Shown here in pieces: positions 1-9,021 of a stretch of 26,949 nucleotides of DNA; the stretch's first letter is position 1; the number at the start of each line of letters is the position of its first letter. This DNA is from a virus. Under the pieces are notes generated by a model that saw only the letters and a list, made by a program, of their open reading frames with translations, was not told where the DNA came from and did not search any database. A program made the position numbers and the translations under genes. The DNA lies in IMG/VR virus record IMGVR_UViG_3300029319_000402, positions 1 through 26,949 of that record, one strand, 5' to 3'.

Positions 1-128
1 TTTTGAACTTTATCTTTGGGTGTTTTTTCTTTTTTGATGTCGATGAATCCCATATCGAGAATCTTCTTATCTTCTGTAAATGCATATCCGACACAAGTTG
101 TGGATGCATCTAATCCTAATGTAACCAT
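1..128 (-). CDS. RuvC-like nuclease, N-terminal fragment
   Basis: Only the first 42 codons are inside the window; the gene continues past its left edge. The protein starts MVTLGLDASTTCVGYAF, the first beta-hairpin of the RuvC/RNase H-like fold. The Asp of LGLDAS sits where RuvC keeps its first catalytic acidic residue. RuvC-family enzymes cut four-way DNA junctions; in phages they resolve branched DNA before packaging. The ATG at 128-126 has a good Shine-Dalgarno (AGGAG, 4 bases away). That site overlaps the TAG stop of the gene upstream (294 residues), so the two are probably co-translated. A related actin-fold or YqgF-type protein cannot be excluded from 42 residues, because the other catalytic acids are out of view. 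Confidence 0.6.
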   Translation of the reverse strand, partial: MVTLGLDASTTCVGYAFTEDKKILDMGFIDIKKEKTPKDKVQ

Positions 129-135
129 TTGTCTC

Positions 136-1020
136 CTATAAGTCTAATTTTATTTTAAATCTCATATTTATTTTATCACTTTTTCTAATTGGTCTTGGTA
201 ATTTAGCTTGAATAATAGGTTCTTCATAATTACCCCTATCATATAAATTAATTGTAGTTATGTATGGTTGCCAATCACTACTTGTAAACTCAGAAGCTAA
301 TAAATATGATGATAACTCTAATGGTTTACCACTTCCACTAACAGGACTCCTTAAAGTATAATTTGTTGAAAAATTATAATCTTGTGGTAATAAATTTAAA
401 GAATACTCATAAGTTGTTATCGAATTAAATGAATCAAATTTTAAACTATAGTTTGTACCTAAATCTGAATAATTTACACTACCACTCCAAGAACCCGTTT
501 CTGTAATTACCACTAACCCTTTATCATAAAATATATTACCAACATAATTATCAGATGATGATAACGCTCCAGCACTTTGTGAGTGATGTGCATTTGTTGA
601 ATATAAATTACCTTTACCATCATCTATAATTATTGGATTATTATTACTATTGTCGGTGACATCTACTTCTGTAAGTTTAAAACTTTTTTCTGTTATTTTT
701 TCACCATAATATTGAGATGGAATCGGAATTATTGAACTACTTGGATATCCATGATATTTAGTTAAAAATTGTTTACCTGTTTTTTTCTTTACAGAAATAT
801 TACTCGATGGTGTTCCAAATTTATGTTCGTTTAAATATTGAGGAGAGCCACTTGTATAGAATAAAACATTTAATGAGTTCCAATAACTTTCACTTATAGA
901 ACCAGAAACTATTTTTATTGATTTTATACCAATTGAAGAAGTAGTAAGGTTTTGTGTATAATTTACAACATTACTTTCAATTATGGTTGATGAATTATCA
1001 ATCTCTCCGAATACATACAT
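136..1020 (-). CDS. Virion structural protein, paralogue of the 365-residue neighbour
   Basis: A 294-residue protein rich in Ser, Asn and Tyr with scattered SGS motifs, no signal peptide and no membrane segment. Its C-terminal part (about 160-294) matches that of the 365-residue protein encoded just upstream. Both have an (I/F)FY..G(I/L) strand, then an NFS...T stretch, then ITT.NLYD/ITSVQLYND, and both end in a basic I.VKL-type strand (KIKLDL here). Such a shared end suggests a common attachment fold, with different N-terminal parts. By position and style it is a tail or baseplate-surface protein; I do not know its precise role. Its ATG follows the previous stop by 11 bases. The Shine-Dalgarno (GATGGG) is weak, so translation may depend on coupling. 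Confidence 0.6.
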   Translation of the reverse strand: MYVFGEIDNSSTIIESNVVNYTQNLTTSSIGIKSIKIVSGSISESYWNSLNVLFYTSGSPQYLNEHKFGTPSSNISVKKKTGKQFLTKYHGYPSSSIIPIPSQYYGEKITEKSFKLTEVDVTDNSNNNPIIIDDGKGNLYSTNAHHSQSAGALSSSDNYVGNIFYDKGLVVITETGSWSGSVNYSDLGTNYSLKFDSFNSITTYEYSLNLLPQDYNFSTNYTLRSPVSGSGKPLELSSYLLASEFTSSDWQPYITTINLYDRGNYEEPIIQAKLPRPIRKSDKINMRFKIKLDL

Positions 1021-1031
1021 AGCAACCCATC

Positions 1032-2129
1032 TTAATAAGTTAGTTTAACTTTAATTGTAGCTTCTGAACTAAAGTTTTTCTTCAATGGTGTTGATAAATT
1101 ACCAACAGCAACCATATCACCAGCATCATTGTATAATTGAACTGATGTAATAAATGTATTTGGATTACCTTTCATTTTTTCTTGTCTTAATTCATTTAAA
1201 GAACCTGAAACAAATGTTGGGTTATTTGAAAAATTCATATGTCCAGCTCTTGTTCTACAAAAATATTGAGCACTCACTTGGTCTTCTTCATCTCTAAATG
1301 TTAATGAGGCTGGTGACTCCAATAAACAATTTATTAATCTTAAAGCTTGTTTTGTATTACCTGTAGTTGTTTTTGCAAAACCAAATCCTTTTTGAGAACC
1401 CGAATCAAATATTACAGTATTATTAACTCCAGCATCAATTCTACCTGGCATTGAAGCTGATAACTCATGTCCACTTAATATTAAGATTCCCATACTTGGA
1501 TAAAAGAAACCAAATGATTGAGATGTAGCTGCATTGTGTGCGGTTCCAGCAGAACCACTAACAATGTTATACCTATCACCAGCTGGTGTAGCTGTTGGTT
1601 TTTGTGTTTTACTATCATCTGTTAATTTTAAAACCACACCACTTAAATCACCAGCAGAACCACTAAATGCTACAGTCCAAGTTCCTTTGTTAATTCTATC
1701 TTTCATATTAGAACGTCTTGCGTTCATAATAAATATTTCAGTATCTTTTGTACTTAACGCACCACCATGTGAACCATTTTGAGATATTTTAAATCCACCA
1801 GTAACTTCTAAAGGAGCTAAAAGCATACTAGCATATTGTTTATAAATCGCTTCTGTAGGAGATTTTATAGTACCACCTGAAGTTTGTCCACCATATCCAT
1901 TCGTACTACCAAATGCAACATTGAACTCTTCTGTAGTTAATGTTGAACTATTTGAAATTCCAAAAAAATATGTTTCATTTGTATCTGATAAAGATGATGA
2001 TTTAATACTAGCAGCTGCTAAAGTAGCACTACCATTTGAAAAATAAGGTGATGTTACCTTTTCAGTATGAGTTATTTTATCCATCCCCTCAGCTGTATTT
2101 ATTGGTATTCTTGTTCCTGCTATTGGCAT
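1032..2129 (-). CDS. Virion structural protein
   Basis: A 365-residue protein rich in Gly, Ser, Thr and Ala with many SGS motifs, typical of beta-rich virion proteins. Residues 205-225 contain a GFFYPSMGILIL strand. Residues 285-365 contain CRTRAGHMNFSNNPTF, ITSVQLYNDAG and a terminal IKVKLTY. The same sequence of elements recurs in the 294-residue protein encoded next, so the two are paralogous over at least the C-terminal 130-160 residues. The N-terminus is unlike the neighbour's. No enzyme motif is visible. The ATG has a strong AGGAG site and follows the preceding gene by 17 bases. It is the second gene of the left operon. A tail or baseplate-surface component is the best guess (inference from context). 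Confidence 0.65.
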   Translation of the reverse strand: MPIAGTRIPINTAEGMDKITHTEKVTSPYFSNGSATLAAASIKSSSLSDTNETYFFGISNSSTLTTEEFNVAFGSTNGYGGQTSGGTIKSPTEAIYKQYASMLLAPLEVTGGFKISQNGSHGGALSTKDTEIFIMNARRSNMKDRINKGTWTVAFSGSAGDLSGVVLKLTDDSKTQKPTATPAGDRYNIVSGSAGTAHNAATSQSFGFFYPSMGILILSGHELSASMPGRIDAGVNNTVIFDSGSQKGFGFAKTTTGNTKQALRLINCLLESPASLTFRDEEDQVSAQYFCRTRAGHMNFSNNPTFVSGSLNELRQEKMKGNPNTFITSVQLYNDAGDMVAVGNLSTPLKKNFSSEATIKVKLTY

Positions 2130-2146
2130 TTTATTCTCCTAATTTA

Positions 2147-2857
2147 TTATGAACCTATATTCGTAGTTCTTGTTGGCCTTGGATTTGTTTTTATATTGTT
2201 TGTTACTGTTATTGAAGCATAAGCACCAAACTCTCTATGTACAATATAAATATCTGTTGACTTACCTATTTCAGTTTGGAATATTGGGTCTATTTTAAAT
2301 GAACCATTTGCCGAAGTTGGTAAATCATACATTTTAGCATTTGCAATTTCTTCCTCTGCTAAAAATTCACCCGCAGTTCCACTTATTCCACCCGGTACTT
2401 CTGTTGGTCCATTTCTTAAATCTACTAATTCTGGTTTTTGAACTACTATATAGTATCCCAAATTTTGAGTCGGACTACCACCAATTAAAGTGATAGCTAT
2501 CTTACCTTTAGTAGCTTGTTCACCATCATTGAATGTAATTGATGTTCCACCCTCAGTGTCTGTACCACCTATGGATAATGAAGGTAGTGATTTTGTACCT
2601 TTAGGTAAAGTAATCAATCTATTTCTTAAATTATATTCAGCGTGAACACTAGCTTCTAATTGTGGTAAGTTTTCAATAGCTTCTCCATAAAACGCAGAAC
2701 CACTTGGATGGTCTGAATTGAAAAGTGTATAGTCAACACCCGAATCCGATAAAGTAAAAGAAGTAATATTTAAATTCTTACCATCTTTAAGAATTTCTCT
2801 TCCTTTTTTCGTTAATACTGCATCAACCGTAATTGATGAATTGTCTAAATATCCCAT
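2147..2857 (-). CDS. Putative virion protein, first gene of left late operon
   Basis: A 236-residue protein that begins MGYLDNSSITVDAVLTKKGR. A short basic helix (TKKGREILKDGKN) is followed by beta-rich sequence, a YTLFNSDHPSGSAFYGEAIE segment near residue 43, and a Pro/Thr-rich tail (NPRPTRTTNIGS). I recall similar N-termini in structural proteins of marine myoviruses but cannot name the family, so the function is unassigned. It is the first gene after a 66-base gap holding the 19-base candidate promoter, with AGGAG 8 bases before the ATG. Downstream genes encode paralogous virion proteins, which makes a tail or baseplate role likely. There is no signal peptide, membrane helix or catalytic motif. 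Confidence 0.6.
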   Translation of the reverse strand: MGYLDNSSITVDAVLTKKGREILKDGKNLNITSFTLSDSGVDYTLFNSDHPSGSAFYGEAIENLPQLEASVHAEYNLRNRLITLPKGTKSLPSLSIGGTDTEGGTSITFNDGEQATKGKIAITLIGGSPTQNLGYYIVVQKPELVDLRNGPTEVPGGISGTAGEFLAEEEIANAKMYDLPTSANGSFKIDPIFQTEIGKSTDIYIVHREFGAYASITVTNNIKTNPRPTRTTNIGS

Positions 2858-2883
2858 TTATTTTCTCCTATTGAAATACTATA

Positions 2884-2902
2884 ATTCATATATAAATATA
2901 AA
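2884..2902 (-). promoter_or_regulatory. Candidate late promoter, copy B of a 19-base repeat
   Basis: Read on the minus strand this is TTTATATTTATATATGAAT. An identical 19-base copy lies at 26146-26164. It ends 26 bases before the ATG of the 236-residue gene, in a 66-base gap that is one of only two sizeable gaps in the window. TATATATG matches 6 of 8 positions of the T4 late -10 box TATAAATA. A start point about 10 bases downstream would leave a short leader holding the Shine-Dalgarno. The exact T4 box occurs on the plus strand of the same site, so the direction is inferred from the adjoining gene. Confidence 0.5.
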
Positions 2903-2923
2903 TAAAATCAAAAAATAATCAAA

Positions 2924-5900
2924 TTAATATGTTACATTGTCTGAATTATCTATTTTTGGATTACCAGATACTACTCTGATTTCGTTTTCACCGCCAGTTA
3001 CTTTAACTCTATAAAACGAAGCACTTGAATAATCCTCTTGTTTAACATTTAAAAATCCTACACCCTTTGAACCCGGAGGTGGATTTTGTGCACCTTTATA
3101 CATTTGTTCTTTAAATGGATAACTAAATTTTGTAATGTGATTTGATGGTAAAGTAATTGTTCCATCTGAAGATGTTGTAAAGTATCGTGTCTTACCCATC
3201 ATTCTACCATTTAAAATACTTGAACCAGTCGTAAAATTTTTACTATCATAAGTAACATTTTTGTGAATTTCTTTTGTAACATACATTCTATTAAAAAATC
3301 TACTAGCATTTGAAAAATCAGTATTACTAAATGAACCAGTGTGAAATAAATCACCACCTATTCTTGTTAGTGGTGATACATTTGAACCTGAATAATGCTC
3401 CATATCACCAATTGTATAAAAATAAAATCTTGTATCTATGTGTCCAACATTATAATCACCACTTGAACCAGTACCACCTGCAAAGTTTATAAAGTGTGTA
3501 TTATCTGAACCAGTACCCCAATTTTTATGTATGTCTTCAAAGGACTGATTAGATTGTGTTGAATAGTGAATCACACCATCAAAACTATTTACAATCTGAG
3601 AACCAGTTGTTGATGGTGGTATAGGTATTGATGCTGAAAATGGATTAACAATTGAAGCAGAATAACCTGCTGGTTGTAAAACAGTTGGATGAACGTATCC
3701 GCTATTGGTTACATACGCATTACCTAAACTTATAGATGTAGTAATTGGTAATTCAAGTTTAGAACCACTAGTTGTTGGTGCACCTTGTATTGTCGTTTCT
3801 TTTATAGAATTAAAAATAGAAGATGGTATAACTGTTTGAGACACAACATCTATTTCACCATTTCCACTATTTGGATTTGTTTCAACTGAACTTAATTTAT
3901 GTTCATATTTTTGTTTTTCTAAAATAGTTGGTTTAATTTCAATTGCGATGTTCGCATCTTCATCACTAAATGTACTACCCGCAGGTACTAATGATTGTAA
4001 TGCATTTACCACGTTTTCACTAAACATATTTTCATTAGCTCTTATAAATTTATTAACATTAATCTCAATCGGATTACAATCAAAAAATTCTTTTCTAAAT
4101 GTATCTAATTCACTATAAGATGATGAATAATATTTTGTAGGGTCTCCATATTTATTTTCTAAACTAAATCCATCTATTTGATTTAAAATAAAATCATTAA
4201 CAAAATCTGTAGTAGATTTGTTTATTTCTAATTTTTTAGATACCGTTACGTTTGGTTTTTTACCTTTTACATTTGTCATAGATTCAACAGCAGACTTGTT
4301 TGCATTTAAATCACTTAAAATTGTTTTGTTTGGATTTATGATTATATTTGTATTAGTTGGTTGTGCTACATTATCTTTTAATGTAAACTTTACAATATCA
4401 ATTATGTCAAGTCCATATACAAAAGAGCTGGTAAAAAATGTGCCTGGTTTTGTAAGTGAATAATCTGTTTTTAAATTACATTTTGGAGCAGAATCTATAA
4501 TTTTTAATTCTTGTACTGAAGAAGAAACTGATGCATTTGAATAATTTTCATTTAATTTAAAATGATAAACCAATTCTTTATCTGTAGAATCTATTGAATT
4601 ACCAACTGATGAAAATTTATTAAACACATGTTGTCTAAATCTTGATGCACTTAAAGATGTTGTCCACGCTTTTATTTCAGCTATAGAACCACTAAATGTT
4701 TCACCTACAAATAAATTGGAAGATGATAAGTAATGTCTTGAACCACTCGATTGCCAGTTTTTATTTGCATTAAAAGTTTTACCAGGAGTATCAGTTCCTC
4801 CAGTTAAACCACCACTTATTGACATTGATGTAAAATTATAAGACTTAATCTGTTCAGGTTTTAAAACATTCTGTAAAGCTGTATGTAATCTATATTCTAC
4901 AGTTCCTCTACCAGTTGAACTTCCTGTCATTCTTTGTATCATCACATTCCACAATTGTCCATCAGTCATTTCATCATAAGCCAGAGACATTGAAATACCA
5001 TTTGTATTTATTGGTAATGAACCTGTTAAAGAATTATTTAGTCTAAATTGAAATGATGAACTTAATCCACTACCACCAGGTATTAACCTCAAGTCCCATA
5101 AACTTTCTGCACCACTACCACTTGATTTTAAAATGGTTTGTGTTTGTGTTGTCGTTCTGTGTTTATAAACAAATTCAATTGTATTAATATCAGCACTATC
5201 CATCCACCAATCAAGATTTAAAATTCTACTTGGTTGGTGTAAATGTAAATATCTATAAAATTTAGCTTGACTTGTTACGAATGAAAAACTACCACTTTGA
5301 TTAAGTAAATTTAAATCAACTGATGGAAATTGTGTTAAATCAGTGGTTTCTATCTGAACATCAGGTAATTCATCATTGACAGTAGGTATAACAGGTCCGG
5401 AATCTGGTTCACCAATATTGAACTGACTTGTGCCACCAAATTCTTTAAATTTAATAACATCAGGTGGATAACCATATGTGTTTAATAAAGCTCTAATGGA
5501 ATTATTTGTTCCTTTTGTTTTATAGATGTATAATAAATTATTTAAAGTTTTTCTCCAAGTATTGTTTTTAATATCATCAATTGTTGTAACACCCGTTAAA
5601 TATTGTCCCAATGAATCATTTAAACTACCACTAAAAGGATTTATAGCCTCCCAACCAATGTTTGATAACAACATTGGTAGTGTATTATCTGGTGGTGAAT
5701 CTGTTTTTTCATATCCTCTTTTATGAATTGTTCCCATTGAATCAATATGATTTCTAATTAAATCATATTGTTCACCTTGTAGATTTAAAAAATCTTTCAT
5801 ATCTTGATAATCAGAACTATCTTGGATATAAAGAGGTAAATTGTTTTCAAACGAATGTATATTGTTGGTATCAAATGCAGAAGCTGAATCCAACGTACCA

Positions 5901-8900
5901 TTATACCAATCATTCCATGCATCTGAACTTGTATGATAAATATTGTCAAATGGTAAGACATCTGATGGATTATTTAATGATACTTTTACATCTGTTATTT
6001 TTGATTCAACAATACCTGGAGGTGTCAAATATAATTGTTTAACTTCATTAGGAGTTATAGTTCTATCATAAACTCTTGGATATTGTAAAAATCCACTAAA
6101 GAATGCATGATTACCACCAACGATTTCATTACCACCAACAGTTAATGGTTCGTTTGGATAGTTAGATGCAGTGAAGTCTGAACCCGTTATACTAAAATTG
6201 TCTCCAAGAGTTGGTCCTGATGCAACATTGTTTCCATCAACATATAGTAATAATCCTGTTGCAGAACCACTTTGATAAGTAAATACAATATGATGCCAAT
6301 CTAATAAGTCATCATCAAAATCGTGAGTTACAGTTTCTGATGTAGCACCTCCACCTGGTGTAGTATTACCTCTAACACCCGCTATAATTCTATTAGGATT
6401 TTGAGCATAAGTTATACCATAAGAATTTGTTGTTAAACCCCTACCAAAAATATTTGTAGAACCACTTCCGCCATGCTGTGTTGTATCGGCAGAACCTGTA
6501 TCTGGATGAAACCTTTTAGCCCATATGGATAATGAAAAGTTATCATCTCTACTAAAGTTAAATTTGTCATCATCAAAATCTAATTCATGTCTACTTTCAC
6601 TAACGAATTGAATACTTTTACCATATTGTCTACCATGCACTTCAACACCATCAGCTATGGTTACTGAACTAAATGGAGAACTTCCACCAGCTATAGGACC
6701 TGGATTATCAAGTGTACCAGAACCCTCAGCAGAAGCACTTAACATCATATCATCAGTAACAAGTGCACCTGATGTAAATGTATCAAAGTTTAAAAATCCT
6801 TGTAAACTTGATGTCAATGTGTTACGATAACTTACAGGAAATAAATCACCCGATGGTTTAACTGAACCTAAAAATGGAATACCAATTGATTCAGAATTTA
6901 CTGTGACATAACTTGCATATTTACCACTTGAATCTAATATTTGATTTGAACCAGTTTTAATACTACCACTTAATATTTCAACATTGGATGAATTTATATT
7001 AAAATCACTTTCCTCTAATAATCCAGCTAAATCATTACCAACAGCAGGTGTTGGAATCCAATAAGAATGAGAGGTATGAAAAATATACCTTTGATATTTA
7101 CTTGGATTTCTTGGTGGATTTTGAACTTCTTGTAACATTTTAGAACCAGAAGTAAATTTAACATTTTGTCCATAATTTTCTGTCTGAAGATTATCAAATC
7201 TCAATCTACCATCAGAGTGTCCTAAACTACCACTATCGGCTTTCATTAAAAATGATAAATAAATTGAACTACTGTAATTAAAAAATGGTTTTTCGTGAGC
7301 TAAATACTTTCTTGTAAATAAAGATACAGATGTATCTGAACCCATATTTTGAGATGAATGATGATAGGCTGTATTAAATCCATCAGCGTTAGGTATCTCA
7401 CCAACATAGTCATCAAATTCATTATAATCATTTTGAACAGGAATTGTATCTGCATAATTTTTACCCAAACCAGGAGCTGATGCAGTTGATTCACTTTGTC
7501 CATCATAATATAAAAATCTTTCATAAGGTGTAAATGTTCTTATTTCATCATTTATCTTTTTAAATAATTCTTTTCTATGTTCTGTTAAAAATACAGAGGA
7601 TGTTTGTATACTTTGTCCTGTACTGGATAAAGATTTTGAAATATCGGAATAATATCCTTGAATAGTTTCAATTTTTGTTTTAAAGTTTTCTAATTTCTTT
7701 TTAGCAGAACCAAAAAATGTATGGTTTTCAAACTGAGTATAATCTGTATTTAAATTTGGATATTCATAACTACTTGAAATTAAATTATCTAATGTTACGT
7801 CACCAATTGAACCACTCAACTCATCATAATTTTGAAAATCAAAATCTTGTCCATCTGAATTTAAATAGTTTTGTTTTGATTGTGGAGCTAATCCATCACC
7901 AAAATATTGTTCTGCAATGTCTGAAAAATAATAAGTGTCTTCAAATTGTGTTGTTAAAACTTCTTTTTCAATTGAAACAAAACTTAAATTACCAACAGAT
8001 AAAGGAAGTGGCTCATAAAGTTTTAAAATTAAAGATTGGTCTTCTTTACCAGTTGATACATCATCAAATAAATAATTCATTATTGGAATGTGGTCACCAG
8101 TTCCAATGTTTAGTAAATGTTTAAATTGATATTTATAATTTGGATTTGGTATTTGATTACCAGTACCATCATCTATTGTTTCTGACTCATTGTTGTGAAA
8201 CTGACTTATAATGTAATTAATTATCGGTGAATCTTTTTCAAGTTTTGAATCCTTTAATTTTAAACGAATTTCTGTCCTTGATGTTGATATTTGTCTTACA
8301 ATGAAATCATAAACAAGTCCTGTTTCTTCTGTAACTCCTGGTAAATAAAAATCTGAAAATGGCCTTGGTTGAGGTGTTGTGCCACCACTACCTGGTTCTG
8401 ATTCTGAAAGTATTGATGGGGGACAAGTTCCATTACCATCATTTAGTCCAAGTTGACAATCTGCGTTTAAATCAGATTTCATAGTTAACATTTCTTGACT
8501 TATATCTGTTCTACCAACAAGGGCCCAGTTTGTTATGTCAAGAGTATTAAACAACCCATCACTTGGTCCTCCAATATCAAACTCTTCAAAATATTGTGGA
8601 TATGGTAAAGTTGATAAATCTACATTTTCTACATTTTCAGGATTTAATTGGTTTAAAAAATCAATCTTAAATCTGTAACCACCTTGAGGTAAATCTACAC
8701 TATTGAATATTTCATTTGGTTTAATGTATATATCATTACCATTTTGATATATTTTAAAATCATTATAAACACCACCAACTAATCTACTTTGAACATTACC
8801 ATTATCACTTAATCCTTCAAATGGTGTAATGTTTATATAAACACCAACATTTGATGGTGATGCATAAAATACACCCACAGCATTATCAAGTGCTTCAGTT

Positions 8901-9019
8901 GGAAAAACTGTTAATCTAATATAGTCGGTTGAGTTAAAATTAGTATCAAAAACACCATCTTGTTGGTTTGCAACTAATTGAAAATCTCCAGCAGATAAAT
9001 CATATTCAAATTGTGGCAT
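2924..9019 (-). CDS. Giant baseplate protein with gpI/gp7-like core and two LamG-like domains
   Basis: A 2031-residue protein, the largest in the window. I see a beta-rich N-terminal domain (1-135) and a helical stretch near 435-500. A jelly-roll-like segment (575-650) is followed by a LamG/concanavalin-like domain (about 798-998: FSLSIWAKRF, DWHHIVFTY, LLLYVDGN, ITPNEVKQLY). Next comes a segment resembling P2 gpI (about 1060-1195: DNTLPMLLSNIGW, then YKTKGTNNSIRALLNTYG). A second LamG-like domain (1240-1465) and a Ser/Thr-rich beta region follow. The P2 gpI family is the wedge partner of the gp6/gpJ protein, equivalent to T4 gp7. This could therefore be the gp7 counterpart, enlarged by sugar-binding-type modules; that identity is inference. 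The ATG is preceded by GGAG inside the previous gene's last codons. Confidence 0.7.
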   Translation of the reverse strand: MPQFEYDLSAGDFQLVANQQDGVFDTNFNSTDYIRLTVFPTEALDNAVGVFYASPSNVGVYINITPFEGLSDNGNVQSRLVGGVYNDFKIYQNGNDIYIKPNEIFNSVDLPQGGYRFKIDFLNQLNPENVENVDLSTLPYPQYFEEFDIGGPSDGLFNTLDITNWALVGRTDISQEMLTMKSDLNADCQLGLNDGNGTCPPSILSESEPGSGGTTPQPRPFSDFYLPGVTEETGLVYDFIVRQISTSRTEIRLKLKDSKLEKDSPIINYIISQFHNNESETIDDGTGNQIPNPNYKYQFKHLLNIGTGDHIPIMNYLFDDVSTGKEDQSLILKLYEPLPLSVGNLSFVSIEKEVLTTQFEDTYYFSDIAEQYFGDGLAPQSKQNYLNSDGQDFDFQNYDELSGSIGDVTLDNLISSSYEYPNLNTDYTQFENHTFFGSAKKKLENFKTKIETIQGYYSDISKSLSSTGQSIQTSSVFLTEHRKELFKKINDEIRTFTPYERFLYYDGQSESTASAPGLGKNYADTIPVQNDYNEFDDYVGEIPNADGFNTAYHHSSQNMGSDTSVSLFTRKYLAHEKPFFNYSSSIYLSFLMKADSGSLGHSDGRLRFDNLQTENYGQNVKFTSGSKMLQEVQNPPRNPSKYQRYIFHTSHSYWIPTPAVGNDLAGLLEESDFNINSSNVEILSGSIKTGSNQILDSSGKYASYVTVNSESIGIPFLGSVKPSGDLFPVSYRNTLTSSLQGFLNFDTFTSGALVTDDMMLSASAEGSGTLDNPGPIAGGSSPFSSVTIADGVEVHGRQYGKSIQFVSESRHELDFDDDKFNFSRDDNFSLSIWAKRFHPDTGSADTTQHGGSGSTNIFGRGLTTNSYGITYAQNPNRIIAGVRGNTTPGGGATSETVTHDFDDDLLDWHHIVFTYQSGSATGLLLYVDGNNVASGPTLGDNFSITGSDFTASNYPNEPLTVGGNEIVGGNHAFFSGFLQYPRVYDRTITPNEVKQLYLTPPGIVESKITDVKVSLNNPSDVLPFDNIYHTSSDAWNDWYNGTLDSASAFDTNNIHSFENNLPLYIQDSSDYQDMKDFLNLQGEQYDLIRNHIDSMGTIHKRGYEKTDSPPDNTLPMLLSNIGWEAINPFSGSLNDSLGQYLTGVTTIDDIKNNTWRKTLNNLLYIYKTKGTNNSIRALLNTYGYPPDVIKFKEFGGTSQFNIGEPDSGPVIPTVNDELPDVQIETTDLTQFPSVDLNLLNQSGSFSFVTSQAKFYRYLHLHQPSRILNLDWWMDSADINTIEFVYKHRTTTQTQTILKSSGSGAESLWDLRLIPGGSGLSSSFQFRLNNSLTGSLPINTNGISMSLAYDEMTDGQLWNVMIQRMTGSSTGRGTVEYRLHTALQNVLKPEQIKSYNFTSMSISGGLTGGTDTPGKTFNANKNWQSSGSRHYLSSSNLFVGETFSGSIAEIKAWTTSLSASRFRQHVFNKFSSVGNSIDSTDKELVYHFKLNENYSNASVSSSVQELKIIDSAPKCNLKTDYSLTKPGTFFTSSFVYGLDIIDIVKFTLKDNVAQPTNTNIIINPNKTILSDLNANKSAVESMTNVKGKKPNVTVSKKLEINKSTTDFVNDFILNQIDGFSLENKYGDPTKYYSSSYSELDTFRKEFFDCNPIEINVNKFIRANENMFSENVVNALQSLVPAGSTFSDEDANIAIEIKPTILEKQKYEHKLSSVETNPNSGNGEIDVVSQTVIPSSIFNSIKETTIQGAPTTSGSKLELPITTSISLGNAYVTNSGYVHPTVLQPAGYSASIVNPFSASIPIPPSTTGSQIVNSFDGVIHYSTQSNQSFEDIHKNWGTGSDNTHFINFAGGTGSSGDYNVGHIDTRFYFYTIGDMEHYSGSNVSPLTRIGGDLFHTGSFSNTDFSNASRFFNRMYVTKEIHKNVTYDSKNFTTGSSILNGRMMGKTRYFTTSSDGTITLPSNHITKFSYPFKEQMYKGAQNPPPGSKGVGFLNVKQEDYSSASFYRVKVTGGENEIRVVSGNPKIDNSDNVTY

Positions 9020-9021
9020 TT

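Noticed and set aside
2858-2923. A terminator for the long baseplate operon in the 66-base gap
   Set aside because: No convincing inverted repeat with a following T-run is present, so read-through into the left operon is possible.
7717-8124. Plus-strand open frames (this one, 15443-15775, 11531-11764, 1534-1782 and others)
   Set aside because: They lie wholly opposite well-supported genes, lack Shine-Dalgarno sites and have skewed composition (His/Leu/Tyr/Asn-rich), as expected of reverse frames in AT-rich DNA.
3478-9019. Frequent SGS/GSGS codon clusters as repeats or recombination sites
   Set aside because: They are scattered, not periodic, and reflect the Ser/Gly-rich composition of the proteins rather than a DNA repeat.
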